DNA of 64,000 bases from Pseudoflavonifractor sp. Marseille-P3106 (lineage in GTDB: Bacteria; Bacillota; Clostridia; Oscillospirales; Oscillospiraceae): positions 310,001 to 374,000 of the forward strand of contig LT827126.1 in assembly GCA_900169975.1 (NCBI GenBank), in the 5' to 3' direction. The notes under the pieces were generated by a model. It did not search any database. It was not told where the DNA came from and worked only from the letters and a program-made list of their open reading frames with translations. The position numbers and the translations under genes are program-made. This document shows, piece after piece, positions 55,248 to 63,437 of the stretch. How positions within the stretch are numbered: position 1 is the stretch's first letter; each line of letters opens with the position of its first letter.

Positions 55248-57650
55248 ATGACAGAACAACAAAAGAAAATGATAGGGAAGCTGGGCATTGCACTTGTGAT
55301 ATGCATTACGGCGAGCCTGTACATCTGCGGCATTTTTGAGGGAGTCCAATCTTTACAGCCAACGCTGAATCCTGCAACCATGCTGGCGCGATTCGTCACG
55401 GACGGGTTCCCGCTATCCAGCTTCCTGTGGACATTCTTCCTGACTTTCATCATCAGCGTCCTCCTCATGGCCCGGTCTTATTCCAACCTGTCTACTTATG
55501 ATAAGATGGGAAGACTCTTCAAAATGACGAAGGGTACGAAGACCTATGGTGAGGCCCATTTTGAGGACCCGGAAGAATATAAGACAGTGGCTGTCGTCCA
55601 GAGGGAGGAAGATTCGGTCGGCACGATTCTGGGGCAGCTTGATGAAAGCGGGAAATACCCAATCGTGTTCCGGGAGGATAAAGAGAACCGTCTGAACCGC
55701 CACATTGCCATTGTAGGTGCCTCCGGTTCCGGTAAGACCTATACCTTCTCCAAAAACTATGTGTTCCAGGCTGTGAAGCGCCGCGAGTCGGTCATCCTTA
55801 CGGACCCGGATGGCGGCCTGTTTGCAGATATGGCAGGTTATTTCGAGGACCGAGGCTATATCGTCCGACGGTTCGACCTGGCCAATCTGGACAAGAGTGA
55901 CGGCTGGAACTGCATGAAAATCCTCACAAACGACCTGGACCGTATCGAGGAAAACGCGGAGATATTCTCTGAAATCATCATCTCCAATATCTCCGGCCCA
56001 GCCTCCAAGAGTATGCCGATTTTCAAAGACGGCCCGAAGTCTTTGCTTAAGGCCCTGCTTCTCCGTGTGGCGCTCGGCCATGACTTCAAGCCGGAAGAAA
56101 AGAACATCGGGTCAGTTTACCAACTGCTCCAAAATCCGCTGGGCGAGGAATTTCTGGACTCGATGTTTGACGCGGATACCTTGACACCAGAAGAGAAGCC
56201 TTGCCTGGGTCCCTACCTGTCGTTTAAGCAGGCGTCTCCCAATCTCCGGGGAAATCTGATGGTGAACCTGGCGGCCAACTTGAATGTGCTGCAGACAAAA
56301 AAGGTTCGGACTGTCCTATCCACAGACTGCATCGACTTATCTCTTCCAGGCAAGCAGCCCTGCGCTTATTTCTGCATTTTCCCGGACAGCCATTCAACTT
56401 ATAAGTTCATCGTGTCCCTGTTTTTCTCCATGTTATTTGTGACGCTCACAAATGACGCTGACTCCCGCCGTTCTAGGAAGTTGGACACTCCGGTAGACTT
56501 CCTGCTGGACGAGTTCCCATCCATCGGCGTGATACCTGACTTTGCCAGAAAGATGGCCACTATCCGAAAGCGTATGATGAATGTCTGCATGATTTTCCAG
56601 GATATCACACAACTTCGTCAGAACTATTTGGACTCTTGGACGACTGTTTTAGGCAACTGCGCTACCTTTATTGACCTGGGCATCAATGACGCGGATAGTG
56701 CCGACCTGGTTACAAAGCGAATCGGTGATACAACGGTGCAAGTCGAAACAGTGAAGCATAATCCGATGGAGATAATTTTCAATAACCAGAATATTTTCCA
56801 TCAGCGAAATACTGGTGAAGGTAAGCGGGCGCTGGTCAGCTTTTCTGAATTGTTCAGCGGTATGAAGGAAAATGACAGCATTATCATGTTCCAGTACCAT
56901 AACCCTATCCTGGCAAAAAAGTATCCCTATGTCCTGCATTCCGAGGCCAAATATCTTCGGCCTATCTACCCTGATGAAATTCCTTCGATAGACGACGAGG
57001 CGGGGAGAGCAGCCTACTATGCGGAGCAGGAGCGCATCTATAAAGACTTCATGGAAAAACACCCGCATATCAACGAAATCGACCGCACCTATCAAGGGCG
57101 CTGCGAGTCTGTTGCAGTTAAGAGTGTGTGGGAAGAAGGCTCTGATGCTATAAAAGCCTTTGCGAAAGAAGTCAAAAATAAGCCTAAGAAAGATTCTCCT
57201 GGCCAGGATGTTGCTGAAGTCTCCTGCCAAGAAGACAGCGACACTTCCTTCGAGACAGTAGAGGCTGTTGAGGCTACCCCAGTCATCGTTCAGGCCCAGA
57301 TTGAGCAGGAGACTGAATCTTCTGATGGGCCGGATGAGGAGCTTTTCCCGGATGATGATAGCGACACCGGGAGACAAGAAACTGCCAAACCAGACAGTGC
57401 GGTGCCGGGCGAAGATGGTGTCCCACAGGCCGTCAGAGAGGCCCAGGAGCGTGCCACAGCCAAGGCAATGGCAGATGCCGCGCACAAGAAAAAACACGGT
57501 GGTGATGGCGTAAAATCGCCAGAAGAAGAGGCGTTTGAATCAGAGGTTGGTCTCCACTTCAATCCCACGACGATACCATCCAAACGCGGTGAAACGAAAC
57601 CGTTTACCTCCTGTGCATCTGCTCCACCGCAAAAGAGAAAAAAGCCATAA
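55248..57650 (+). CDS. VirD4/TraG-type coupling ATPase
   Basis: 800 residues. Two N-terminal membrane helices (about 12-30 and 57-75), then the T4CP ATPase: Walker A GASGSGKTYTF (about 157-167) and Walker B VDFLLDEFPSIG (about 415-426). Conserved QDITQLRQNYL and ILGNC-like motifs follow. The C-terminal 200 residues are acidic and low-complexity, probably for substrate docking. It recruits the relaxase-DNA complex to the channel and helps drive transfer. The relaxase itself is not in this window. Ends at a strong terminator. Confidence 0.93.
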   Translation: MTEQQKKMIGKLGIALVICITASLYICGIFEGVQSLQPTLNPATMLARFVTDGFPLSSFLWTFFLTFIISVLLMARSYSNLSTYDKMGRLFKMTKGTKTYGEAHFEDPEEYKTVAVVQREEDSVGTILGQLDESGKYPIVFREDKENRLNRHIAIVGASGSGKTYTFSKNYVFQAVKRRESVILTDPDGGLFADMAGYFEDRGYIVRRFDLANLDKSDGWNCMKILTNDLDRIEENAEIFSEIIISNISGPASKSMPIFKDGPKSLLKALLLRVALGHDFKPEEKNIGSVYQLLQNPLGEEFLDSMFDADTLTPEEKPCLGPYLSFKQASPNLRGNLMVNLAANLNVLQTKKVRTVLSTDCIDLSLPGKQPCAYFCIFPDSHSTYKFIVSLFFSMLFVTLTNDADSRRSRKLDTPVDFLLDEFPSIGVIPDFARKMATIRKRMMNVCMIFQDITQLRQNYLDSWTTVLGNCATFIDLGINDADSADLVTKRIGDTTVQVETVKHNPMEIIFNNQNIFHQRNTGEGKRALVSFSELFSGMKENDSIIMFQYHNPILAKKYPYVLHSEAKYLRPIYPDEIPSIDDEAGRAAYYAEQERIYKDFMEKHPHINEIDRTYQGRCESVAVKSVWEEGSDAIKAFAKEVKNKPKKDSPGQDVAEVSCQEDSDTSFETVEAVEATPVIVQAQIEQETESSDGPDEELFPDDDSDTGRQETAKPDSAVPGEDGVPQAVREAQERATAKAMADAAHKKKHGGDGVKSPEEEAFESEVGLHFNPTTIPSKRGETKPFTSCASAPPQKRKKP

Positions 57651-57653
57651 TAC

Positions 57654-57692
57654 AGCGGGCGGCTCGAATTATTCGCGCCGCCCGCTTTTATA
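57654..57692 (+). terminator. Intrinsic terminator
   Basis: Perfect 10-bp GC-rich arms 57654-57663 and 57677-57686, then TTTTATAT. Confidence 0.88.
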
Positions 57693-57721
57693 TTGACTAA
57701 TATAATATTATGTGGTATAAT
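57693..57721 (+). promoter_or_regulatory. Promoter of the signal peptidase gene
   Basis: TTGACT (57693-57698), TATAAT (57716-57721), 17-bp spacer, GTGG extension, directly abutting the terminator. Confidence 0.82.
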
Positions 57722-57750
57722 ATTGTTAGATTGAAAGAGGGGAGGACTCT

Positions 57751-58329
57751 ATGACTGAATTGAACAAGAAGAAAAAAGATACTGGAGTGCGTTTGAACGG
57801 TGTTCACATCGACGAGTCCTGGCCTAAGTGGAAGCAGTTTTACACTGCCTATTACCCGCTGCTGCGTGATATGTGCGCAGTTTTGCTGATATGTTTCGTC
57901 CTATTCGGGATGATTTTTAATATCCATACAGTAAGTGGTTCCTCGATGGAGCCGACTTTTGATAGCGGAACTATTATCATCGGGAACCATATTGCGCCAG
58001 ACCTGGAACGAGGTAACATTGTCGTTTGCAAACCTTCGAATCACGATAAAATCATCATCAAGCGTATTATCGGTGTCCCCGGTGATGTCATTGATATCGA
58101 CTATGAAAATGGCATCGTATATCGTAACGGAGTCGCACTGGAAGAGGACTATGTGAAGGCTCCTACACGAGCTGACCTGGGTCTGGAACTTCCAATTACC
58201 GTCGAGGACGACTGTTATTTTGTCATGGGAGATAACCGCAACAACAGCCTGGACAGCCGCTATCCGCAGATTGGCCTCATCCATAGGGATGAAATCATCA
58301 GCACCTATCTATTTACTGTATTTGGTTAA
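57751..58329 (+). CDS. lepB: Type I signal peptidase
   Basis: 192 residues, AGGGGAGG before ATG. One N-terminal membrane helix (MCAVLLICFVLFGMIF, about 41-56), then SGSSMEPT with catalytic Ser65, KRIIGVPGD with general-base Lys104, and GDNRNNSLDSR. All three S26 signatures are intact. On a conjugative plasmid it probably processes the pilins, the wall hydrolase and the surface proteins encoded nearby, all of which have signal peptides. It has its own promoter and terminator. Confidence 0.94.
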   Translation: MTELNKKKKDTGVRLNGVHIDESWPKWKQFYTAYYPLLRDMCAVLLICFVLFGMIFNIHTVSGSSMEPTFDSGTIIIGNHIAPDLERGNIVVCKPSNHDKIIIKRIIGVPGDVIDIDYENGIVYRNGVALEEDYVKAPTRADLGLELPITVEDDCYFVMGDNRNNSLDSRYPQIGLIHRDEIISTYLFTVFG

Positions 58330-58352
58330 TTTTCAGCAGGAATTTTCTTTTT

Positions 58353-58381
58353 GCCAGCCGAGAAATCGGCTGGCTTTTTTT
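58353..58381 (+). terminator. Intrinsic terminator
   Basis: Perfect 9-bp arms 58353-58361 and 58366-58374 (GCCAGCCGA and complement), then seven T. Confidence 0.9.
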
Positions 58382-58523
58382 CATGCTCATTTTGCCGCAG
58401 TACATTTCTTGAAAACAAATTATTAAATTTTTTCTGAAAACTGAAGTTTAGAGACCTTAAAACTATGCTCCAGCCCGCTTAGGAACAGGCATCCAGAGAA
58501 AAAAGGATGGTCCGCCTCTAAAA

Positions 58524-58552
58524 TTGACCAAAATAATGTAAAATGGTACAAT
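58524..58552 (+). promoter_or_regulatory. Promoter of the S1-PrgI-VirB4 operon
   Basis: TTGACC (58524-58529), TACAAT (58547-58552), 17-bp spacer, ATGG extension. The -10 sits in a palindrome GGTACAATATTGTACC (58545-58560), a possible operator, followed by a small hairpin CCGGG...CCCGG. Confidence 0.78.
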
Positions 58553-58599
58553 ATTGTACCGGGATATATAGCCCGGAAAATAAAAAGGAGGTCAAGAAC

Positions 58600-59973
58600 A
58601 TGGCTGATTCTATGGAAGTCCATGCAGAGGAAGTCGGGCAGCCTGCCGATGAACTGGTCGTACAAGACCCTGATTTCAATGGTGAGAACGAGGAAATCAA
58701 TGCTGCCGATGCGGAAAACGAAGCAGCCTCTGCTGGCTCTGCTCCGTCTGGTGACGGCCAGGATAGTCCCCAGGAAGCCCAGCCTGAAGAGAAGCCGAAG
58801 CGCCGCCGGGCAAAGCAGACTACAGCAAAGGATGCTTCTGACGGCGAAGGAGAATCTGAGCCTGCAGAAGCCGGGCCTACGCGCCGTAGGACGAAGATGG
58901 AGGCTGCTGGCGATTCCGGTATGAGCCGTGCAGAAGTTCTCAGAGATGCCCGGCAGCGTGAAGCGGAGCGGCTGATTGCCCGTCAGGAGCGTGAGCGTTT
59001 CCTGGCAGGCTGGTCGGCTCTGAAGACCGCTATGCGCCGCCACAGCATTGTCAACGGCGTTGTGTCCAGCGTCGAAATCAGGCACGTTGGAGGTCCTGAT
59101 GAAGTGACTGAAGACCTTGTTCTGCTGGCTGTCATGCTGGACGGAGGGTACAAGGTCCTGGTGCCTTTGGAGGAGTTTTATCAGGAGAATCCGGTCGACA
59201 TGCGTACAGCGACTGACCTGGATACCGCCGAAGGTCAGAGAGAGCTTACACGCCGTAAGAGAGCCCTGGCAGAAAAGCTCTATGAGCTTCAGATTCCTCT
59301 CATCATCACCGATATGGAGATGAACGACCGGGACGAGACCGGGGCCTATGATTATGCCATCGTTGGTTCCCGGCGCAAGGCGCTTGACATCATTGAGATG
59401 CAGAACTTTGGCGCTGGCCGTGGCGGGAATCAGGCAATCAATGAGGGTGACATGGTGCCCGCCACCATTACCTCTGTGTCAATTCATGGCGTTGCGGTCG
59501 TGGTAGGCGGCGTGGATACTCGTATTCCCATGCGCCTTCTGACATTCCGGTATCTGTTGGATGCCCGGACTGCATACCACGTTGGGCAGGAACTTTTGGT
59601 CTACGTGAACAAGATTGAGACCCTTCCGAATGGGCGGCACGAGATTGAGGTCAGTGCGAAGCAAGCTGAGCTCCAATCTGCCCGGATGCGGCAGAAGCTG
59701 CTCCCTGTCGGAACCTCAACTTTGGGCGTTATTACGTCAGTTCGTCCTGCGCCCTCGCGTCCTGATATCCCCGCCGGAACGCTGAATATCACAGCGTATT
59801 TGAAGATGTATGACATGCCTGCGATTGTCCGTGGCCTTCCGGTGGCATACCTTGGGCGGCCGCCTATCGCTGGTGATGAGGTGCGTCTGGTCGTCCTCGG
59901 CTTCACGCCTGCGGGGTTTGTTGTGGCTGACTGCCGCAGCTTTAATGGCGCACCCGGGTTGCTGAATCACTAA
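58600..59973 (+). CDS. S1-domain protein in the T4SS locus
   Basis: ATG 58600 with AAAAAGGAGG upstream (457 residues); the longer frame from 58543 overlaps the promoter -10. Residues 1-90 are acidic with basic KPKRRRAKQ patches, and 95-135 form a charged helix. A central domain spans about 150-275. Residues about 280-350 (INEGDMVPATITSVSIHGVAVVVGGVDTRIPMRLL, then VGQELLVYVNKIET) match the S1 OB-fold; a second, weaker S1-like stretch follows to the end. S1 domains bind RNA or single-stranded DNA. Candidates are control of transfer mRNAs or handling of the transferred strand; neither is shown. Confidence 0.75.
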   Translation: MADSMEVHAEEVGQPADELVVQDPDFNGENEEINAADAENEAASAGSAPSGDGQDSPQEAQPEEKPKRRRAKQTTAKDASDGEGESEPAEAGPTRRRTKMEAAGDSGMSRAEVLRDARQREAERLIARQERERFLAGWSALKTAMRRHSIVNGVVSSVEIRHVGGPDEVTEDLVLLAVMLDGGYKVLVPLEEFYQENPVDMRTATDLDTAEGQRELTRRKRALAEKLYELQIPLIITDMEMNDRDETGAYDYAIVGSRRKALDIIEMQNFGAGRGGNQAINEGDMVPATITSVSIHGVAVVVGGVDTRIPMRLLTFRYLLDARTAYHVGQELLVYVNKIETLPNGRHEIEVSAKQAELQSARMRQKLLPVGTSTLGVITSVRPAPSRPDIPAGTLNITAYLKMYDMPAIVRGLPVAYLGRPPIAGDEVRLVVLGFTPAGFVVADCRSFNGAPGLLNH

Positions 59974-60002
59974 TAGCAACCCCCAGAGGCTGGTGATTTC
60001 AC

Positions 60003-60842
60003 ATGGCAAAAGTTGATATGGAGCGGGTAAATGAGTACCTGATTCCGATGAACTTTATCGATGAGTCCAGGTTCCTGAACGGTATTTTTAAAACGAGAAA
60101 CTTCGTAGAGGGGTCCATCATGGGCGGCACTGTCGGCATCATTTTTTGGGCTCTGATATCCGCCCCCTTTGAAGCGAAGCTCTCTCTTATTATCGGCATT
60201 GCATTCCCGTTCTTTATGCTTGGACTCAGTGGTATCAACGGCGACGCTTTCTCCACTTTCGTTTTTAATGCGTTGACTTGGGTGAGGACTCGCGGCACCA
60301 TGCTCTACAACAATGAGACGCGGGCCCTTGCCCAAGCTCCTCTGGCCACGATGATGGAAGAAGAGGGGATGAACGACAAAATCCTCGATATTCTGGATTC
60401 GTTTAAGGAGCGCTCGCAGAAAAAACGTGCGAATACTCCCTTGGTGGAAGGTCGAGATTTTGTATTCGCAGAAGATACAGCGTTAGCCGGGAATTACTTG
60501 GATGAAATCGATGACGAGGATGCAGCACCCAAAGGTAAGCGGCGGAAGACTTCCTCTAAAGATGTCGATACTGAGCCAGAGTCCAAAACAAGCAGTACCC
60601 CTATTTTTGCTGTTGAGGTGCAAGAGGTCGACGTATCCGTAGAACCCGTTCGCATTACATCTAACGTCGACAAAACAGGCGATGATTCCCTTGAATTATT
60701 CAGCGCTGAGCCGCCAGAGCCGCCTGTGGAAGAACAGGAGGGACCGGCTCCCCCAGAGCTAGATAAGAGCGATGGGGAAAAAGAGCCTACAATTCCCGAT
60801 GATACGGATGAATCTGGCGACGAGGAGGATGAACTGTTTTGA
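60003..60842 (+). CDS. VirB3/PrgI-like T4SS membrane protein
   Basis: 279 residues. The opening NEYLIPMNFIDESRFLNGIFKTRNFVEG is typical of PrgI-type proteins. Two membrane helices follow (IMGGTVGIIFWALIS and LSLIIGIAFPFFMLGLSG, about 39-80). The C-terminal 170 residues are acidic and disordered, longer than the usual family size of about 110-130. Its stop overlaps the VirB4 start, the usual gene order, since VirB3 and VirB4 work together and are sometimes fused. Confidence 0.8.
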   Translation: MAKVDMERVNEYLIPMNFIDESRFLNGIFKTRNFVEGSIMGGTVGIIFWALISAPFEAKLSLIIGIAFPFFMLGLSGINGDAFSTFVFNALTWVRTRGTMLYNNETRALAQAPLATMMEEEGMNDKILDILDSFKERSQKKRANTPLVEGRDFVFAEDTALAGNYLDEIDDEDAAPKGKRRKTSSKDVDTEPESKTSSTPIFAVEVQEVDVSVEPVRITSNVDKTGDDSLELFSAEPPEPPVEEQEGPAPPELDKSDGEKEPTIPDDTDESGDEEDELF

Positions 60843-63331
60843 AGCAGAAAAAATTAAAGAAAATTATAAGCTGTCAATCCTTCTCACCGATTAAGGATAT
60901 CCGTGATGGCATCATTGTAACAAAGAAAGGGAATTTTGTGAAGCTGATGGAATTTGCTCCAATCAACTTCTCTCTGCGCTCCGCTTCAGAGCGAAACCTC
61001 ATCATTTCACAGTATCAAGCGGCCATTCGCACTTTCCCTCGGACGGTACAGTTCAAAGTCGTTTCCAGACGGGCTGACGTTGGCAGGTATCTGACTGGAA
61101 TTATGTCCGACATGGAAAAGGAGACGAATCCTGGGGCGAAGGAACTGATGGTCGAGCAGATGAAAATGATTGGCGATATAGGCGCTCATCAGGGTGTAAC
61201 GCGCCGTTTTTTCCTTGCTTTCCCCTACGAGAATGAAGGGGGCCTAACCAGGTCTCCCTCATTCCGTGAAATCCGTTCTACGATAGACCGGCAAGCGGAA
61301 GGCATCCGTCAGACGATGGCGCTTTGCGGCAATGAGATGATTTCCAAGGAGAATGATGACCAGTATATCTTGGAAGCCCTTTATAGCATCATGTCCCGTG
61401 CGCAAAGTGAGGAACGCCCATTTGAGCAGCGGCAAGCAGATGTAGTGGCGAGGTATGCTGGTGCCGACAACATCGACTTTCTGGCCCACCCCAACATCCA
61501 GTTGCCGGTCAATGATTTCATTGCGCCGGAGTACATCGACACCGAGGCAAGCCCCAAATACATCGTGATTGATGGTACGTATTATCTGTTCTGCTACCTG
61601 CCCAGCGACGCATATCCGGTTAGAGCGATTGCCGGTTGGATGCAGCTTTTCGTTGGTATGGGGGAGGGCATTGATGTTGATTTATGGCTCCATAAGGAGG
61701 ACCCGGGACGTACACAGACGAAGCTGCAGTACAAGCTCCGCTGGAACAAAATCAAAATGAAACAGACTGACGATACGAGCCAGGACTTCGACGATTTACA
61801 ATCCGCGATTGATTCCGGCTTCTATCTGAAGCAGGGTCTTTCCTCTGGCGATGAGTTCGCTTATATGGCGACCATGCTGACGATTACCGGCAAAAGCGTC
61901 AAGGAAATTGAGTACAAGTTTTCAGAAGTGAAGAGAATTTGCGCCCAATCTGATATGAAAATCAAACAGTGCCTTTTCCAGCAAGAAGCTGCGTTCCAAT
62001 CCTCTATCCCTATCTGTGAATACAACGCCAACATCTTTCGAAAGAGTCGCCGTAACATCCTGACTTCTGATTTCGGAAGCACCTATCTATTCGTTTCCTC
62101 TGAGCTGAATGACGAGGGCGGTATCCTGATGGGCGTTGATAGCCAGTATAAATCTCAGGTCTTTGTCAACGTCTTTGACAGCAGGAAGTACCCAAACGCG
62201 AATGTTGCAATTTTGGGTTCCTCAGGTGCAGGAAAGACCTACACACTGGAAACTATGGCCCTTCGGATGAGGCAAAATCAGACGCAGGTATTCATCATTG
62301 CTCCGTTAAAAGGCTGGGAATTTGAACGGGCCTGCAACCAGGTCGGAGGCAGCTATGTGAAGATTGCCCCAGGGTCCGGCCAGAACATCAACATCATGGA
62401 AATCCGCAGACGGGATACTTCAGCAAACCGGAAAATTGATGGAAGTACAGGTGGTTCTGGCTCCATTCTGATGGCAAAAATTCAGCAACTGCACATCTTT
62501 TTTTCCTTGCTCGTTCAGGATATTACGGTTGAAGAGCGGCAGTATCTGGACGAAGCGCTGATGAAAACCTATGCTAGATTTGGAATTACGAATAAGAACA
62601 AGAGCCTGTTTGACCCCGCTGACCACACGAAGTACCGGAAGATGCCGATACTATCTGACCTGCATGAAGAACTAAAAAAATGCGGGCCTGGGGCGAAGCG
62701 GCTGTACCAAATCCTCACTAGATATGTGAGCGGTTCCGCTTCATCGTTTAACTCCCAAACCAATGTGGACCTGACGGAAAAATACATTGTGTTGGATGTT
62801 TCCACCCTTTCCAGGGAGATGCTTCCTCTCGGAATGTTCATTGCTCTGGACTATGTGTGGGATAAAATCCAAGAGGATATCACCGCCAGGAAGACCGTTT
62901 TTATTGACGAGGCTTGGCGTCTGATTGGCCCCGGCGCTTCGAAACAGGCGGCCGACTTCGTGGTTGAGATATTCAAAACCATAAGAGGCATGGGTGGCAG
63001 TGCCGTTGCCGCAACGCAGGATTTGAACGACTTTTTTGCACTAGATAACGGCAGTTATGGTACTGCTATTATCAGTAACTCCAAAATCAAATTACTTATG
63101 AAATGTGAGCCCAAGGAGGCCGCTGCGATAGCCGAATCCATGGAACTCACAAAGGCAGAAGTCGACAAGATTCAGACGATGAAGCGAGGGACCTGCCTCC
63201 TAGTCGCCAACCAAAACCACATCTTTATTGATGTGAAAGCTACTCCCATGGAGCATGACCTCATTACGACAGACCGCGAGGATTTGCAGCGGATTGCGCG
63301 GAAAAACGCTGAGGCCAGGGTATTCCAGTGA
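60839..63331 (+). CDS. virB4: VirB4-type T4SS ATPase
   Basis: 830 residues, TTG start overlapping the previous stop, with GGAGG upstream. The N-terminal half is the VirB4/TraE domain; the ATPase half has Walker A GSSGAGKTYTL (about 459-469), Walker B TVFIDEAWRLIG (about 686-697), and later SAVAATQDLNDFF and ISNSKIKLLMKCEP, all conserved in VirB4. It energises channel assembly and transfer and is the most reliable marker of a conjugation system here. Ends at a hairpin terminator. Confidence 0.94.
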   Translation: MKQKKLKKIISCQSFSPIKDIRDGIIVTKKGNFVKLMEFAPINFSLRSASERNLIISQYQAAIRTFPRTVQFKVVSRRADVGRYLTGIMSDMEKETNPGAKELMVEQMKMIGDIGAHQGVTRRFFLAFPYENEGGLTRSPSFREIRSTIDRQAEGIRQTMALCGNEMISKENDDQYILEALYSIMSRAQSEERPFEQRQADVVARYAGADNIDFLAHPNIQLPVNDFIAPEYIDTEASPKYIVIDGTYYLFCYLPSDAYPVRAIAGWMQLFVGMGEGIDVDLWLHKEDPGRTQTKLQYKLRWNKIKMKQTDDTSQDFDDLQSAIDSGFYLKQGLSSGDEFAYMATMLTITGKSVKEIEYKFSEVKRICAQSDMKIKQCLFQQEAAFQSSIPICEYNANIFRKSRRNILTSDFGSTYLFVSSELNDEGGILMGVDSQYKSQVFVNVFDSRKYPNANVAILGSSGAGKTYTLETMALRMRQNQTQVFIIAPLKGWEFERACNQVGGSYVKIAPGSGQNINIMEIRRRDTSANRKIDGSTGGSGSILMAKIQQLHIFFSLLVQDITVEERQYLDEALMKTYARFGITNKNKSLFDPADHTKYRKMPILSDLHEELKKCGPGAKRLYQILTRYVSGSASSFNSQTNVDLTEKYIVLDVSTLSREMLPLGMFIALDYVWDKIQEDITARKTVFIDEAWRLIGPGASKQAADFVVEIFKTIRGMGGSAVAATQDLNDFFALDNGSYGTAIISNSKIKLLMKCEPKEAAAIAESMELTKAEVDKIQTMKRGTCLLVANQNHIFIDVKATPMEHDLITTDREDLQRIARKNAEARVFQ

Positions 63332-63340
63332 TGCTGAAAT

Positions 63341-63386
63341 GGCTGTTGCCGCTCTGCTGTGGTGGCACCGGCAACAGCCGTTTCTT
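63341..63386 (+). terminator. Intrinsic terminator
   Basis: Perfect 10-bp arms 63341-63350 and 63370-63379 (GGCTGTTGCC and complement), then TTTC. Confidence 0.75.
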
Positions 63387-63437
63387 TAAAAAAATTCATT
63401 TTTATTTCTAATACCCATCTTAAAGGAGCTGATTCGC

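Noticed and set aside
56649-57497. A 282-residue minus-strand frame
   Set aside because: Antisense to the VirD4 gene; shadow of codon bias.
58543-58599. Upstream extension of the S1-domain gene to ATG 58543
   Set aside because: This ATG lies within the promoter (the -10 is 58547-58552), so it cannot be in the mRNA. ATG 58600 has a perfect ribosome site.
58423-59085. A 220-residue minus-strand frame
   Set aside because: Antisense to the S1-domain gene and runs across its promoter.
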